Assembly (NCBI GenBank): GCA_933228675.1
Contig: OW121742.1
Coordinates: 39,159,255-39,223,254, forward strand
DNA from: Stomorhina lunata
Taxonomy: Eukaryota; Arthropoda; Insecta; Diptera; Rhiniidae
Direction of reading: 5' to 3'
DNA length: 64,000 bases
Numbering within the stretch: the stretch's first letter is position 1; each line of letters starts with the position of its first letter. Positions 37,196-48,045 of the stretch are shown one piece after another. The translations under genes were made by a program, and so were the position numbers. Under the pieces are notes generated by a model. That model had not been told where the DNA came from, did no database searches, and saw only the letters and a program-made list of their open reading frames with translations.

Positions 37196-38300
37196 TTTTA
37201 GTATCGATAAACAAGGAATTTCATCAACTAATTCCTTTCCACTTCTATAACATCGAAGAAATCTGCAAGTAAGTAGATATGTTCCTCATATTACCCGCTG
37301 AGTAACTCGTATCTGGAGACAACACGCTCGCTAAACTATCGAAGACTAAAAGTCTATGAATAGAAATTCTTTGAGGGAAAAAAAGTCTTCATCGCATTAC
37401 TTAAGTGTGGCAGCAACATAAACTGGCTGAATGTCGTCGGGGCTGATCTAACTGGTTTTATTGGATCGTTTGGATTTGGTGGTTGTGGCTGCTTGACTAG
37501 ATGGCAGGCAGGCGATCATTCGCATAACTCTTGTATGTGAATAGTTGCTAAATTGATAATGAACTTCATTCCAAAGGATTGTCTTGTTTTTTTGTTTGTA
37601 TATTTGAGCTCTGGTTATTTGTGTATCTGTCTGTCCGCCAGATTGTTTGCTGGCTGGTTCTTTTATAATGTAACTGCAAATTTGGGATTTAAGAGTATCT
37701 TTAAATCCGAACCAAAAAAAAATGTTTTTTTGTGAAAAATCTACTTAAATGGAATGCAGACTTACAGGCTAAATCTTCACACTATTAATGAAACGAAAAT
37801 ATTTAACCCTTTATTGCCCATTTTTTGTTGAAAACATACATGAATCAAAAATATCTTTTACGTTTAAGTATTTTATAGGGTTTATGTCTTAGATAAGAAA
37901 TCATTAGAATCGTAATTGTTGAACTTTTAAGCGATGGGTAAAGAAAACTTTATAATTACGGTAGTTACATTTAAGCAATATTGGGCATAAAAGGGTTAAG
38001 ATTTCTTTGTTGCTGAGTCTTAAAGATTTTGTAGAAATTGTTGAATTGTAGAATGTTGTTGTATGTAAATTTGTTGGGCAAAAAGATCCCGAAACCAGTA
38101 GAACAACATTAAAGTAGTAGAAATAATAAATGAGGTAAAATTATGCAGATATTTGTGAAATAAGGATCTTTTTAATTCTCACAGATACTCATGAACAAGT
38201 AGAGACACAAATACTTGCAGATTAAAGAGAAATATTTACACTATAAATGGAATCGAATAAGAGAACGCGAGAAAAAATGTTCTAGCAAATAATTTTACAT
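37196..38300. other. Single-copy-looking spacer
   Basis: No supported gene. One frame of 60 codons (37553-37735 +) is Leu/Phe/Tyr-rich and unrecognised. AT-rich elsewhere. Confidence 0.45.
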
Positions 38301-39405
38301 CAAGAAATTCTCAAGAATTTTTTATTTTTATAGAAAAATTTCTTATTTTTATAGGAAATTTTTCAAAAATTTCCTATTTTTATAGAAAACTTTTCAAAAA
38401 TTTTATATTTTTATAGGAAATTTTTCAAAAATTTTATATTTTTATAAGCAATTTTTCAAAAATTTCATATTTTTATAGGAAATCTTTCAAAAATTTCATA
38501 CTTTTATAGGAAATTTTTCAAAAATTTCATATTTTTATAGGAAGTTTTTCGAAAATATTTTATTTTTATAGGAAATTTTTCAAAAAATGTCATATTTTTA
38601 TAGGATATTTTTCAAAAATTTCCTACATTTATAGGAAATTTTTCAAAAATTTCCTATTTTTATAGGAAATTTTTCAAAAATTTCCTATTTTTATAGGAAA
38701 TTTTTCAAAAATTTGCTTATTTTTATAGGAAATTTTTCAAAAATTTCTTAGTTTTACAGAAAATTTTTTGTCAAATTTTATTTTTAAAGAAAAAATTGCA
38801 AAAAATTCGTATTTCTATAGGAAGTTTTTAAAAAATTTCTTATTTTTATAGAAAAATTTTAAAAAAATTCTTATTTTAAAGGAAATTTTTCAAAAATTTC
38901 TTATTTTTATAGGAAATTTTTCAAAAATTCTTATTTTTATATGAAATTTTTAAAAAATTTCTTATTTTTATAGTAAATTTTTCAAAAATTCTTATTTTTA
39001 TATAAAATTTTTAAAACATTTCTTATTTTTATAGTAAATTTTTCAAAAATTTCTTGTTTTTTAGGAAATTTTTGTTAAATTTCTCATTTTAATAGGAAAT
39101 TATTCAAAAAATTCTTATTTATATAAGAAATTTTTCAAAAATTTGCTTATTTTTATAGGAAATTTTTCAAAAATTTCTTATTTTTATAGGAAATTTTTCA
39201 AAAATTTCTTATTTTTATGGGAAATTTTATAGAAATTTTTCAAAAATTTCTTATTTTTGTAGGAAATTTTTAAAAAAATTTTAATTTTTATAGGAAAATT
39301 TTCAAAAATTTCTTATTTTGATAGGAAATTTTCCAACAATTTTTTATTTTTATAGGAAAATTTTTAAAAATTTCTTATTTTCCTAAGAAATTTGTATATA
39401 GAAAA
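38301..39405 (-). repeat. Satellite family A array, reverse orientation
   Basis: Tandem ~31-bp monomers, read on + as GGAAATTTTTCAAAAATTTC plus (C/T)TATTTTTATA. Left monomers favour CATATTTTTATA and CCTATTTTTATA, right monomers TTATTTTTATA. Moderately degenerate; it ends near 39405. Confidence 0.95.
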
Positions 39406-40254
39406 ATATGAGAATCGAGATCTACTTAAATATCTCAGAGTGTATTTCTTTAAGTAAAGTTGCACACGTGTAAAAGTGGTAGTTAGTTGAGTGATTTCTT
39501 TCCTTAAACGTGCAACAAATCGAATTGTTGCCTGGATCTACTTCATTCCATTACACATTCTTGGACTCTGATATATATAAAATTTAATTTACATTTTTTT
39601 TTTTTTTGTCCTTATTCTTCTCTTAAAGAGTGTGTGAACATGTCTTTGAGAAGATGATGATGATCATTTCCTTTTTGTAAACTGATAACGAGCTCTCATT
39701 TTTATTCATTTACTCAGGTTTTTTTTTTTGTAAAAAGGATCCTCATCTCAAAGATTTTTCATTTGTTGGCTCGTTCTGCCACTTTAATTTGTTTCCCAAT
39801 TTTTATTTTTTTAGTTATTTCATAAATTTTTTGTGTCTGGTTGTTTTCATTTGTTCTGCTTTGATGAGATTTCCCAGAAATTTTAATTATTTCACAAAAG
39901 AAAAGAAATCGAAAAAAAAATCCAGAAAAAATTGTTGTTTTTTTGAAAAATATCCTGTTTGTTAGGATTTTGAATGAAACGTATGAATGAATTTGGGTTG
40001 ATTGGCTAAAGGCAAACAATCCAACTCAACCCAGCCAAAAGGAATGTGTAAAATAAGTAGAAGGGCGTTAATTTTAGGTTTTTTCGGGAATTTTTTTTTT
40101 TTATGATCGAAATAAAAACTTAATTGTTGTACTTAGTTAAATAAATGTTCTCAGGCTATTGATAGTTTTCGTGTTTTACAGGATAACAAAGGATACGCTT
40201 AAGTAAATATTATTATAGCTTTATATGAAATAGTAGAGAAAAATTAAAGATAGG
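39406..40254. other. Single-copy-looking spacer
   Basis: No recognised gene. Several poly-T tracts (about 39594-39607, 39719-39729, 40090-40101). The 86-codon minus frame (39759-40019) is Lys/Phe/Ile-rich without a known motif. Confidence 0.45.
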
Positions 40255-40473
40255 ACAATAGATGGGAAGACTTTGACGATAGAACAAAATTTTTATAGAA
40301 AAGATGACCAAAGGAAGACTTTCCTAAGAAGTTGACGATAAAAAAACTATAGGAAGACTTTTCTATAGAAAAGTTGACGATAGGAAGACATTTCTATAGA
40401 AAAGTTGACGATAGGAAGACATTTCTATAGAAAAGTTGACGATAGGAAGACTTTTCTATAGAAAAGTTGACGA
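40255..40473 (+). repeat. Satellite family C array (copy 3), left part
   Basis: Six or seven 31-bp monomers (GTTGACGATAGGAAGAC, TTTTCTATAGAAAA). The first few are degenerate and the rest match the uniform copies beyond the LINE insertion. The last 12 bases (40462-40473) form the left target-site duplication of the inserted LINE. Confidence 0.93.
40462..40473 (+). repeat. Target-site duplication, left copy
   Basis: AAAAGTTGACGA at the left edge of the LINE. The same bases follow the poly(A) tail at 42169-42180, after which the satellite continues with TAGGAAGAC. The interrupted monomer is thus restored exactly if the element is removed. Confidence 0.85.
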
Positions 40474-42144
40474 CGCCCGAGCTCGAAAGAGTATCTGTAA
40501 CTATGCCAAAGATATTCTTTCGCGCCCGTGCTGTAAAAAGGGTTTTAGCAGATCTCAACATAAACAAGTCTTCAGGGCCGGATGGCATTCCAGCACTGGT
40601 CTTGAAGCAGTGCTGTTCGACGCTTTCGCGTCCATTAGCCAACCTTTTCAGCACCTTGTACCAAGCTGGTACATTTCCTCGGTGTTGGAAGGTTGCTAAT
40701 GTAACGCCAATCCCTAAAAAGGGTGAGGCTACCAACCCTGAAAATTACCGCCCAATAGCAATTTGTTCTGCACTCTCCAAAGTTTTGGAGAGTATGGTAA
40801 ACCACCATCTTGTGAAATATCTGGAATCTAACAACCTACTAAGCGACCGCCAGTATGGATTTCGTAGGGGACGCTCTACGGGAGACCTGCTAGCCTTCCT
40901 TTCGGAAAAATGGTGTCATTCAATACACCGTTTTGGCGAAAGTAAAGTTGTGGCTCTGGATATTTCCAAGGCGTTTGATAGAGTGTGGCACGGAGCACTT
41001 CTATCAAAACTTATTGCTTTTGGTGTCGGTAATATCTTCTCTCGATTTATATCGAGCTTCCTCAGAGATCGCACTATAAGAGTTGTTGTAGATGGGATCT
41101 CATCAAACGAGTTCAAGCTAAATTCAGGGGTACCGCAAGGCTCCGTTCTTTCTCCTACTCTATTTCTTATCTTTATAAACGACCTTCTACGTCAAACTTC
41201 CAATCCTATCTACTCTTTTGCAGATGATAGTAACATTTGCCATTCGTATTCATTCAATCATAGACCAAACCCTTTAGAGATTGGTACTATGAGGCAAAAC
41301 ATGAATGAATCATTAAACCGCGATTTAGAAGCAATCTCAGAATGGGGTCGTGCGAATAGAGTCGATTTTAATGCGCGGAAAACTCAATGTTGTATGCTCA
41401 CGCATAAACGCACGGCGGATCATGTTACTTCATCTGTATTAATGGGTGGTGAAAATATCGAGGAATCAGATACTCTTGATGTTCTGGGCATGAGAATTCA
41501 ATGTGATGTCCGGTGGACTGAACACATTTTTCAAGTGTCGAAAGAAGCATTCAAGTGTCTCGGTTTTCTAAAACGGTGCAAGACATACTTCACTTCATCT
41601 GATCTCCTTACTATTTATACCACCTATATCCGACCGAAAATGGAATACAACTCTCATGTATGGGCCGGTGCTTCAAAGTCTATTTTGGAGCTTCTTGACC
41701 GAGTACAGGAGAGGGCGAAGGTGCTTATTGGTGACAGTAGGGTATCCAACTCTATTGATTCACTGGAGCACCGTCGCAATGTGGGTTGTGTCACACTGTT
41801 CTATCGTTACTACTTTGGAATGTGCTCTAATGAAATCAGGGAACTCGTTCCCGAAACTAGAATTTTTTTACGCAATACACGTCTATCTGTTAGAGCTCAT
41901 CCCTTCGTAGTCGATTGGCCAGTAGACAGAACAACACACTACAGAGAAAATTCATTCTTTAGCCGTACAGTTCGTATGTGGAATTTACTTCCCGCAGAAA
42001 TTTTTCCTGCCAGTTGCAATATAGGAAAGTTCAAATCAAATGTCCATAAACACTACTCCATCTATCCACCCTCCCATAACCTATTTTCCTAGTTCCAACA
42101 CAATGCATTGCATAAGTAGGGGTCATCCCCTGAGTGCTGGTCCT

Positions 42145-42168
<24 letters not shown>
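40474..42168 (+). mobile_element. 5'-truncated jockey/CR1-group LINE inserted in satellite C
   Basis: The insertion carries one long reverse-transcriptase frame, a short 3' UTR (with GGGGTCATCCCCTGAGTG) and a poly(A) tract of about 28 bases at 42145-42172, part of which belongs to the target repeat. It lacks a 5' UTR, ORF1 and an endonuclease domain, so it is 5'-truncated. The flanking satellite resumes in register: AAAAGTTGACGA ends the left side (40462-40473) and is repeated after the tail (42169-42180), a 12-bp target-site duplication consistent with target-primed reverse transcription. Related copies lie at 8703-9505, 58199-58356 and 62344-62468. Clade assignment within the jockey/CR1/R1 group is uncertain. 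Confidence 0.93.
40503..42092 (+). CDS. LINE reverse transcriptase (5'-partial)
   Basis: A 529-residue open frame from the first ATG. The frame continues upstream to the truncation point at 40474, so the true N-terminus is missing, including any apurinic-type endonuclease. The reverse transcriptase would copy element RNA into DNA at a nicked target. Visible blocks: KSSGPDGIP (residues 22-30), PIPKKG (69-74), NYRPI (81-85), motif A LDISKAFD with candidate catalytic Asp153, GVPQGSVLSP from 209, and the FADD box at 239-242 with Asp241 and Asp242. The C-terminal region (PKMEYNSHVWAGASKS, RVQERAKVLIGDSRV, then an Arg/Trp-rich tail ending HNLFS) is typical of jockey/CR1-type proteins. No RNase H domain is apparent. 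The frame has no stop or shift, so the insertion is young, yet it cannot mobilise alone. Any promoter would have to come from the surrounding satellite. Confidence 0.93.
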   Translation: MPKIFFRARAVKRVLADLNINKSSGPDGIPALVLKQCCSTLSRPLANLFSTLYQAGTFPRCWKVANVTPIPKKGEATNPENYRPIAICSALSKVLESMVNHHLVKYLESNNLLSDRQYGFRRGRSTGDLLAFLSEKWCHSIHRFGESKVVALDISKAFDRVWHGALLSKLIAFGVGNIFSRFISSFLRDRTIRVVVDGISSNEFKLNSGVPQGSVLSPTLFLIFINDLLRQTSNPIYSFADDSNICHSYSFNHRPNPLEIGTMRQNMNESLNRDLEAISEWGRANRVDFNARKTQCCMLTHKRTADHVTSSVLMGGENIEESDTLDVLGMRIQCDVRWTEHIFQVSKEAFKCLGFLKRCKTYFTSSDLLTIYTTYIRPKMEYNSHVWAGASKSILELLDRVQERAKVLIGDSRVSNSIDSLEHRRNVGCVTLFYRYYFGMCSNEIRELVPETRIFLRNTRLSVRAHPFVVDWPVDRTTHYRENSFFSRTVRMWNLLPAEIFPASCNIGKFKSNVHKHYSIYPPSHNLFS

Positions 42169-42175
<7 letters not shown>

Positions 42176-43437
42176 GACGATAGGAAGACTTTTCTATAGA
42201 AAAGTTGACGATAGGAAGACTTTTCTATAGAAAAGTTGATGATAGGAAGACTTTTCTATAGAAAAGTTGACGATAGGAAGACTTTTCTATAGAAAAGTTG
42301 ACGATAGGAAGACTTTTCTATAGAAAAGTTGACGATAGGAAGACTTTTCTATAGAAAAGTTGACGATAGGAAGACTTTTCTATAGAAAAGTTGACGATAG
42401 GAAGACTTTTCTATAGAAAAGTTGACGATAGGAAGACTTTTCTATAGAAAAGTTGACGATAGGAAGACTTTTCTCTAGAAAAGTTGACGATAGGAAGACT
42501 TTTCTATAGAAAAGTTGACGATAGGAAGACTTTTCTATAGAAAAGTTGACGATAGGAAGACTTTTCTATAGAAAAGTTGACGATAGGAAGACTTTTCTAT
42601 AGAAAAGTTGACGATAGGAAGACTTTTCTATAGAAAAGTTGACGATAGGAAGACTTTTCTATAGAAAAGTTGACGATAGGAAGACTTTTCTATAGAAAAG
42701 TTGACGATAGGAAGACTTTTCTATAGAAAAGTTGACGATAGGAAGACTTTTCTATAGAAAAGTTGACGATAGGAAGACTTTTCTATAGAAAAGTTGACGA
42801 TAGGAAGACTTTTCTATAGAAAAGTTGACGATAGGAAGACTTTTCTATAGAAAAGTTGACGATAGGAAGACTTTTCTATAGAAAAGTTGACGATAGGAAG
42901 ACTTTTCTATAGAAAAGTCGACGATATGATGACTTTTCTATAGAAAAGTTGACGATATGATGACTTTTCTATAGAAAAGTTGACGATAGGAAGACTTTTC
43001 TAAAGAAAAGTTAACGATAGGAAGACTTCTCTAAAGAAAAGTTGACCATAGGAAGACTTTTCTAACGAATAGTTTACTATAGGAAGACTTTTCTAAAGAA
43101 AAGTTGATGATATGAAGACTTTTCTAATGAACAGATTACGAAGTTAGGAAGAGGTTTCTATAGAAAAGTTGACGTTAGGAAGAGATTTCTATAGAAAAGT
43201 TGACGATAGGAAGACTTTTCTATAGAAAAGTTGACGATAGGAAGACATTTCTATAGAAAAGTTGACGATAGGAAGACATTTCTATCGAAAAGTTGACGAT
43301 AGGAAGATATTTCTATAGAAAAGTTGACGACAGGAAGACATTTCTATAGAAAAGTTGACGTTAGGAAGATATTTCTATAGAAAAGTTTACGTTATGAAGA
43401 CATTTCTACAGAAAAGTAAACAATAGGAAGACCTATT
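42169..43437 (+). repeat. Satellite family C array (copy 3), right part
   Basis: About 24 nearly identical 31-bp monomers (GACGATAGGAAGACTTTTC, TATAGAAAAGTT) from 42173 to 42910, then variants (GATATGATGACTTTTC, CTAAAGAAAAGTTAACG, GAAGAGGTTTC, GACATTTC) to 43437. The uniform core uses GACTTTTC while copies 1 and 2 use GACATTTC, so this array was homogenised separately. The left edge includes the right target-site duplication of the LINE. Confidence 0.96.
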
Positions 43438-44125
43438 TTATAATTGTATATATTTTGTATGTAATTTCAAACTAAAAACATTTTTAAAAATTTCGTATTA
43501 AAGTTATACCCTGTTGAAAAATTTCCCATAACAAAAGAAAATTTTTAAAAATTTCTTATAACAATAAAAAATTTTTGAAAAATTTCCTAGAAAAAAATTT
43601 TGATAAAAAAGAAGTTTTTGAAAAATTTAATATAAAAATAAGAAATTTTTGAAAAATTTTCTATAAAAATAAGAAATTTTTGAAAAATTTCCTATAAAAA
43701 TAAAAATGTTTTGAAAAATTTCCTATAAAAATAAGAAATTTTTGAAAAATTTCCTATAAAAATGAGAAATTCTTAAAAAATTTCCTATAAAAATAAGAAA
43801 TTTTTGAAAAATTTCCTATAAAAATAAGAAATTTTTGAAAAATTTATTATAAAAATAAGAAATTTTTGAAAAATTTATTATAAAAATAAGAAATTTTTGA
43901 AAAATTTATTATAAAAATAAGAAATTTTTGAAAAATTTCCTATTAAAATAAGAAATTTTTGAAAAATTTCCTATAAAAATAAGAAATTTTTGAAAAATTT
44001 CCTATAAAAATAAGAAATTTTTGAAAATTTTCCTATAAAAATACAAAATTTTTGAAAAATTTCCTATAAAAATAAGAAATTTTTGAAAATGTTCATATAA
44101 AAATAAGAAAGTTTTGAAAAATTTT
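43438..44125 (+). repeat. Satellite family A array, forward
   Basis: About 20 monomers of the TTTCCTATAAAAATAAGAAA type after a short degenerate lead-in (43438-43620). A trio of TTTATTATAAAAATAAG variants at 43848-43925 shows local monomer amplification. It borders the family C array with almost no spacer. Confidence 0.94.
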
Positions 44126-45180
44126 ATAATTTGATATTTTTTTTTTTTTTTTATGTAATTTCAAACTATAGAATTTTTTCCCAAAAACTCAAATTTAAGA
44201 CGCAATTTATTTTATTTAATACAAAATGTCAATAGAGATATAATTCCTCACACGTAACGTGCGCCATTTTGTTTAACATTTTTTTATTTTTATAATAAAC
44301 AAAAACAAATATAAATAAATTAATGAAATTGTTGTTGTGTCTGTGTTTATGCTCTCAAAAGTTGTTAGTTTTTGCGTTGTATTATTAAAATTTGTTTTTA
44401 TAAAATCAAAACAAATAACAAAAAACATACAATTATACTCTGCAATTTCAATGCCGCCATTATTAATTTAAGACACCCCACAAACTACCCCCCTTCACAC
44501 ATTTTGAGCCCCATTCACCTAAAATCAATGAAATAAAATAAAAGCAGCATCTCTTAGCACTCACTTATACTAAAACAAATTCTTGTCGATCTTATAAAAT
44601 TCTCACAAATTCTCTAACTCTTATCTAATAAAAAACTAAATGCTCCCAATTTTTTGGGTGATCAATTCATTTACTCTCGGAAACACACACCAACAGACAC
44701 ATTCGGATACTCACTTTAATACTAATACAGATTTGAAAAGAAATAAAATATTTAACAAATTAATGCCAAATAATAGTGATAACAAAAAAACCGACACCAT
44801 AACAAAAAGTTAATACTATTAAGTTAAAGAGTTTTGAAACTAAAGAGACAATTTGTGTTGATTTAAGAGAAACAAAAAAATCGATAATCAATAAAAATTC
44901 TATTAGAAATCGGTTTCTATGACAAAGCCTTTGTGTCTGTCTATCTGCTGCAGAATAGTTGAGCCATTGAACGGACTTTGAGTATTTCTGTCTGAGACCA
45001 GTTTCTGTCTCACTTATACCGCATTCCAACAAGGTCTAAAGTCATTTCATTCACAACTTTTTTCTGGTATTTCATCTTGTTGTTGTGGCTTTTACATTGA
45101 AAATATAAGCAACAACAACAAAAAATGTTCTCCGATCAAACATTTTTTTATTGATCTTTTGTATAAAGAATGAACATTTT
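44126..45180. other. Single-copy-looking spacer
   Basis: No supported gene. The 90-codon minus frame at 44760-45032 has no recognised motif. CAA/TTG simple repeats occur at 44330 and 45110. Confidence 0.45.
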
Positions 45181-47330
45181 TTTTTAAATTTCATACAAAT
45201 ATAAAATTTTGTTTTTTTTTTTTTTTTTGAAAATTTACCAATAAAAATATGAAGTTTTTGAAAAATGTTCCTCTAAAAATAAGAAATTTTTAAAAAAATT
45301 CCTATAAAAATAAAAAAAATTTTAAAAATTTTCTAAAAAAGTGAGACATTTTAGAAAAATTTCCTATAAAATTAAAAAATTTTTGGAAAAATTCCTATAA
45401 AAATACGAAATTTTTGAAAAATTTCCTATAAAATAAGAAATTTAAAAAAAAAATCCTATAAAAATAAAAAATTTTTTTAAATTTTCCTATAAAAATTAGA
45501 AATTTTTTAAAAATTTCCTATAAAAATTAGAATATTTTAAAAATTTCCTATAAAAATTAGAAATTTTTTAAAAATTTCCTATAAAAATAAATATTTTTTG
45601 AAAAGTTTCCTCTAAAAATAAATATTTTTTGAAAAATTTCCTATAAAAATAAGAAATTTTTGAAAAATTTCCTATAAAAAAAAAAAATTTGAAAATTAAA
45701 ATTAAGAAATTTTTGGAAAAATTCCCATAAAAATAAGAAAAATTTCCTATAAAAATAAGAAATTTAAAAAAAAAATCCTATAAAAATAAGACATTTTTTA
45801 AAAATTTCCTATAAAAATAAGAAAATTTTGAAAAATTTCCTATAAAAATAGAAAATTTTTGAAAAATTTCCTATAAAAATAGGAAATTTTTGAAAAATTT
45901 CCTATAAAAATAGGAAATTTTTGAAAAATTTCCTATAAAAATAGGAAATTTTTGAAAAATTTCCTATAAAAATAGGAAATTTTTGAAAAATTTCCTATAA
46001 AAATAGGAAATTTTTGAAAAATTTCCTATAAAAATAGGAAATTTTTGAAAAATTTCCTATAAAAATAGGAAATTTTTGAAAAATTTCCTATAAAAATAGG
46101 AAATTTTTGAAAAATATCCTATAAAAATAGGAAATTTTTGAAAAATTTCCTATAAAAATAGGAAATTTTTGAAAAATTTCCTATAAAAATAGGAAATTTT
46201 TGAAAAATTTCCTATAAAAATAGGAAATTTTTGAAAAATTTCCTATAAAAATAGGAAATTTTTGAAAAATTTCCTATAAAAATAGGAAATTTTTGAAAAA
46301 TTTCCTATAAAAATAGGAAATTTTTGAAAAATTTCCTATAAAAATAGGAAATTTTTGAAAAATTTCCTATAAAAATAGGAAATTTTTGAAAAATTTCCTA
46401 TAAAAATAGGAAATTTTTGAAAAATTTCCTATAAAAATAGGAAATTTTTGAAAAATTTCCTATAAAAATAGGAAATTTTTGAAAAATTTCCTATAAAAAT
46501 AGGAAATTTTTGAAAAATTTCCTATAAAAATAGGAAATTTTTGAAAAATTTCCTATAAAAATAGGAAATTTTTGAAAAATTTCCTATAAAAATAGGAAAT
46601 TTTTGAAAAATTTCCTATAAAAATAGAAAATTTTTGAAAAATTTCCTATAAAAATAGGAAATTTTTGAAAAATTTCCTATAAAAATAGGAAATTTTTGAA
46701 AAATTTCCTATAAAAATAGGAAATTTTTGAAAAATTTCCTATAAAAATAGGAAATTTTTGAAAAATTTCCTATAAAAATAAGAAATTTTTGAAAAATTTC
46801 CTATAAAAATAAGAAACTTTTGAAAAATTTCCTATAAAAATAAGAAATTTTTGAAAAATTTTCTATAAAAATTAGAAATTTTTGAAAAATTTTCTTATAA
46901 AAATAAGAAATTTTTGAAAAATTTCCTATAAAAATAAGAAATTTTTGAAAAATTTCCTATAAAAATAAGAAATTTTTGAAAAATTTCATTTAAAAATAAG
47001 AAATTTTTGAAAAATTTCCTATATAAATAAGAAATTTTTGAAAAATTTCCTATATAAATAAGAAATTTTTGAAAAATTTCCTATAAAAATAAGAAATTTT
47101 TGAAAAATTTCCTATAAAAATATGAAATTTTTGAAAAATTTCCTATAAAAATAAGAAATTTTTGAAAAATTTCCTATAAAAATAAGAAATTTTTGAAAAT
47201 TTTCCTATAAAAATAAGAAATTTTTGAAAAATTTTCTATAAAAATTAGAAATTTTTGAAAATTTCCTATGAAAATAGGAAATTTTTGAAAAATTTTCTAT
47301 TAAAAAAGAACTTTTCTGTAAAATTTTTTA
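45181..47330 (+). repeat. Satellite family A array, forward, with homogenised core
   Basis: Degenerate monomers at 45181-45830, then about 30 nearly identical 31-bp monomers at 45840-46780 (TTTCCTATAAAAATAGGAAA then TTTTTGAAAAA), then AAGAAA-type monomers to about 47330. In the core the stem is perfect: AAAAATTTCC and GGAAATTTTT flank both the TATAAAAATA linker and the single central base. The most conserved part lies in the middle, with divergence toward both edges, as expected under unequal exchange. Confidence 0.96.
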
Positions 47331-48045
47331 TAAGAAATTTTTTCTTTGAAAATTAATAACAAAAATCCTGAAAAATAACCATGAATGAATCTTGGCTTTT
47401 CATAAAATATCATAACAATAAATTTAGTATTTATCACTCTTATCTTAAAATAAATAAATGAATAACAAAACAACGGAAACCCTTCACTTTGGAATTTCAT
47501 TGCAACACTTTTTGTCAATGAAAATATTTACGGGCTGTACTTTACTTTACAATTACACACCAGACATGCAGATAGACGGACGGACGGACAGATAGACATA
47601 AATTCATTCATTCCATTAAAATTTCCATTCATGAATTTTATGCCATATAATTCATTATTATGTTGTAGTTGTAAACTCAATATCTGTTTATGAGTTTTGA
47701 ATTTATTTTGTTTTCTTTTTTTTCACTTGTAATCTGCCCGTCTGTCCGTCCGTCTGTCCCTCTGCGCGTGTTTAATAAAATATTTAATCTTTTTTAAATT
47801 TTTACCTAACAAATATTTACATTTTACATATTTTTGTAACTATTAACACTTCAAAATTATTTACAATATTTTTGTTGTTTTTATGTTAAAGTGAATTTGT
47901 TATGTGGAAGAATGTGAAGTATTAAATTGAATGAATGAAAATTACATTAGACCTTGTTATTTTACATACCAACTAAAAGAAGGAAAACAAAAGACATTTT
48001 ACGATTTCTAAACGAACGTTTTTTCAAAAATTGTTTCTTGTTAGA
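47331..48045. other. Spacer with inverted GACG/CCGT microsatellites
   Basis: No gene recognised. GACGGACGGACGGACAGATA at about 47575-47594 is mirrored by CTGTCCGTCCGTCTGTC near 47741-47758 on the same strand, so the two can pair across about 150 bases. Confidence 0.5.

Noticed and set aside
40467..40502. A start of the LINE protein at a TTG in the satellite
   Set aside because: The codon lies in the target-site duplication. The element is 5'-truncated, so the true start is absent; the first ATG is at 40503.
40394..40735. Minus-strand 113-codon frame overlapping the LINE
   Set aside because: It is antisense to the reverse-transcriptase frame and runs on into satellite.
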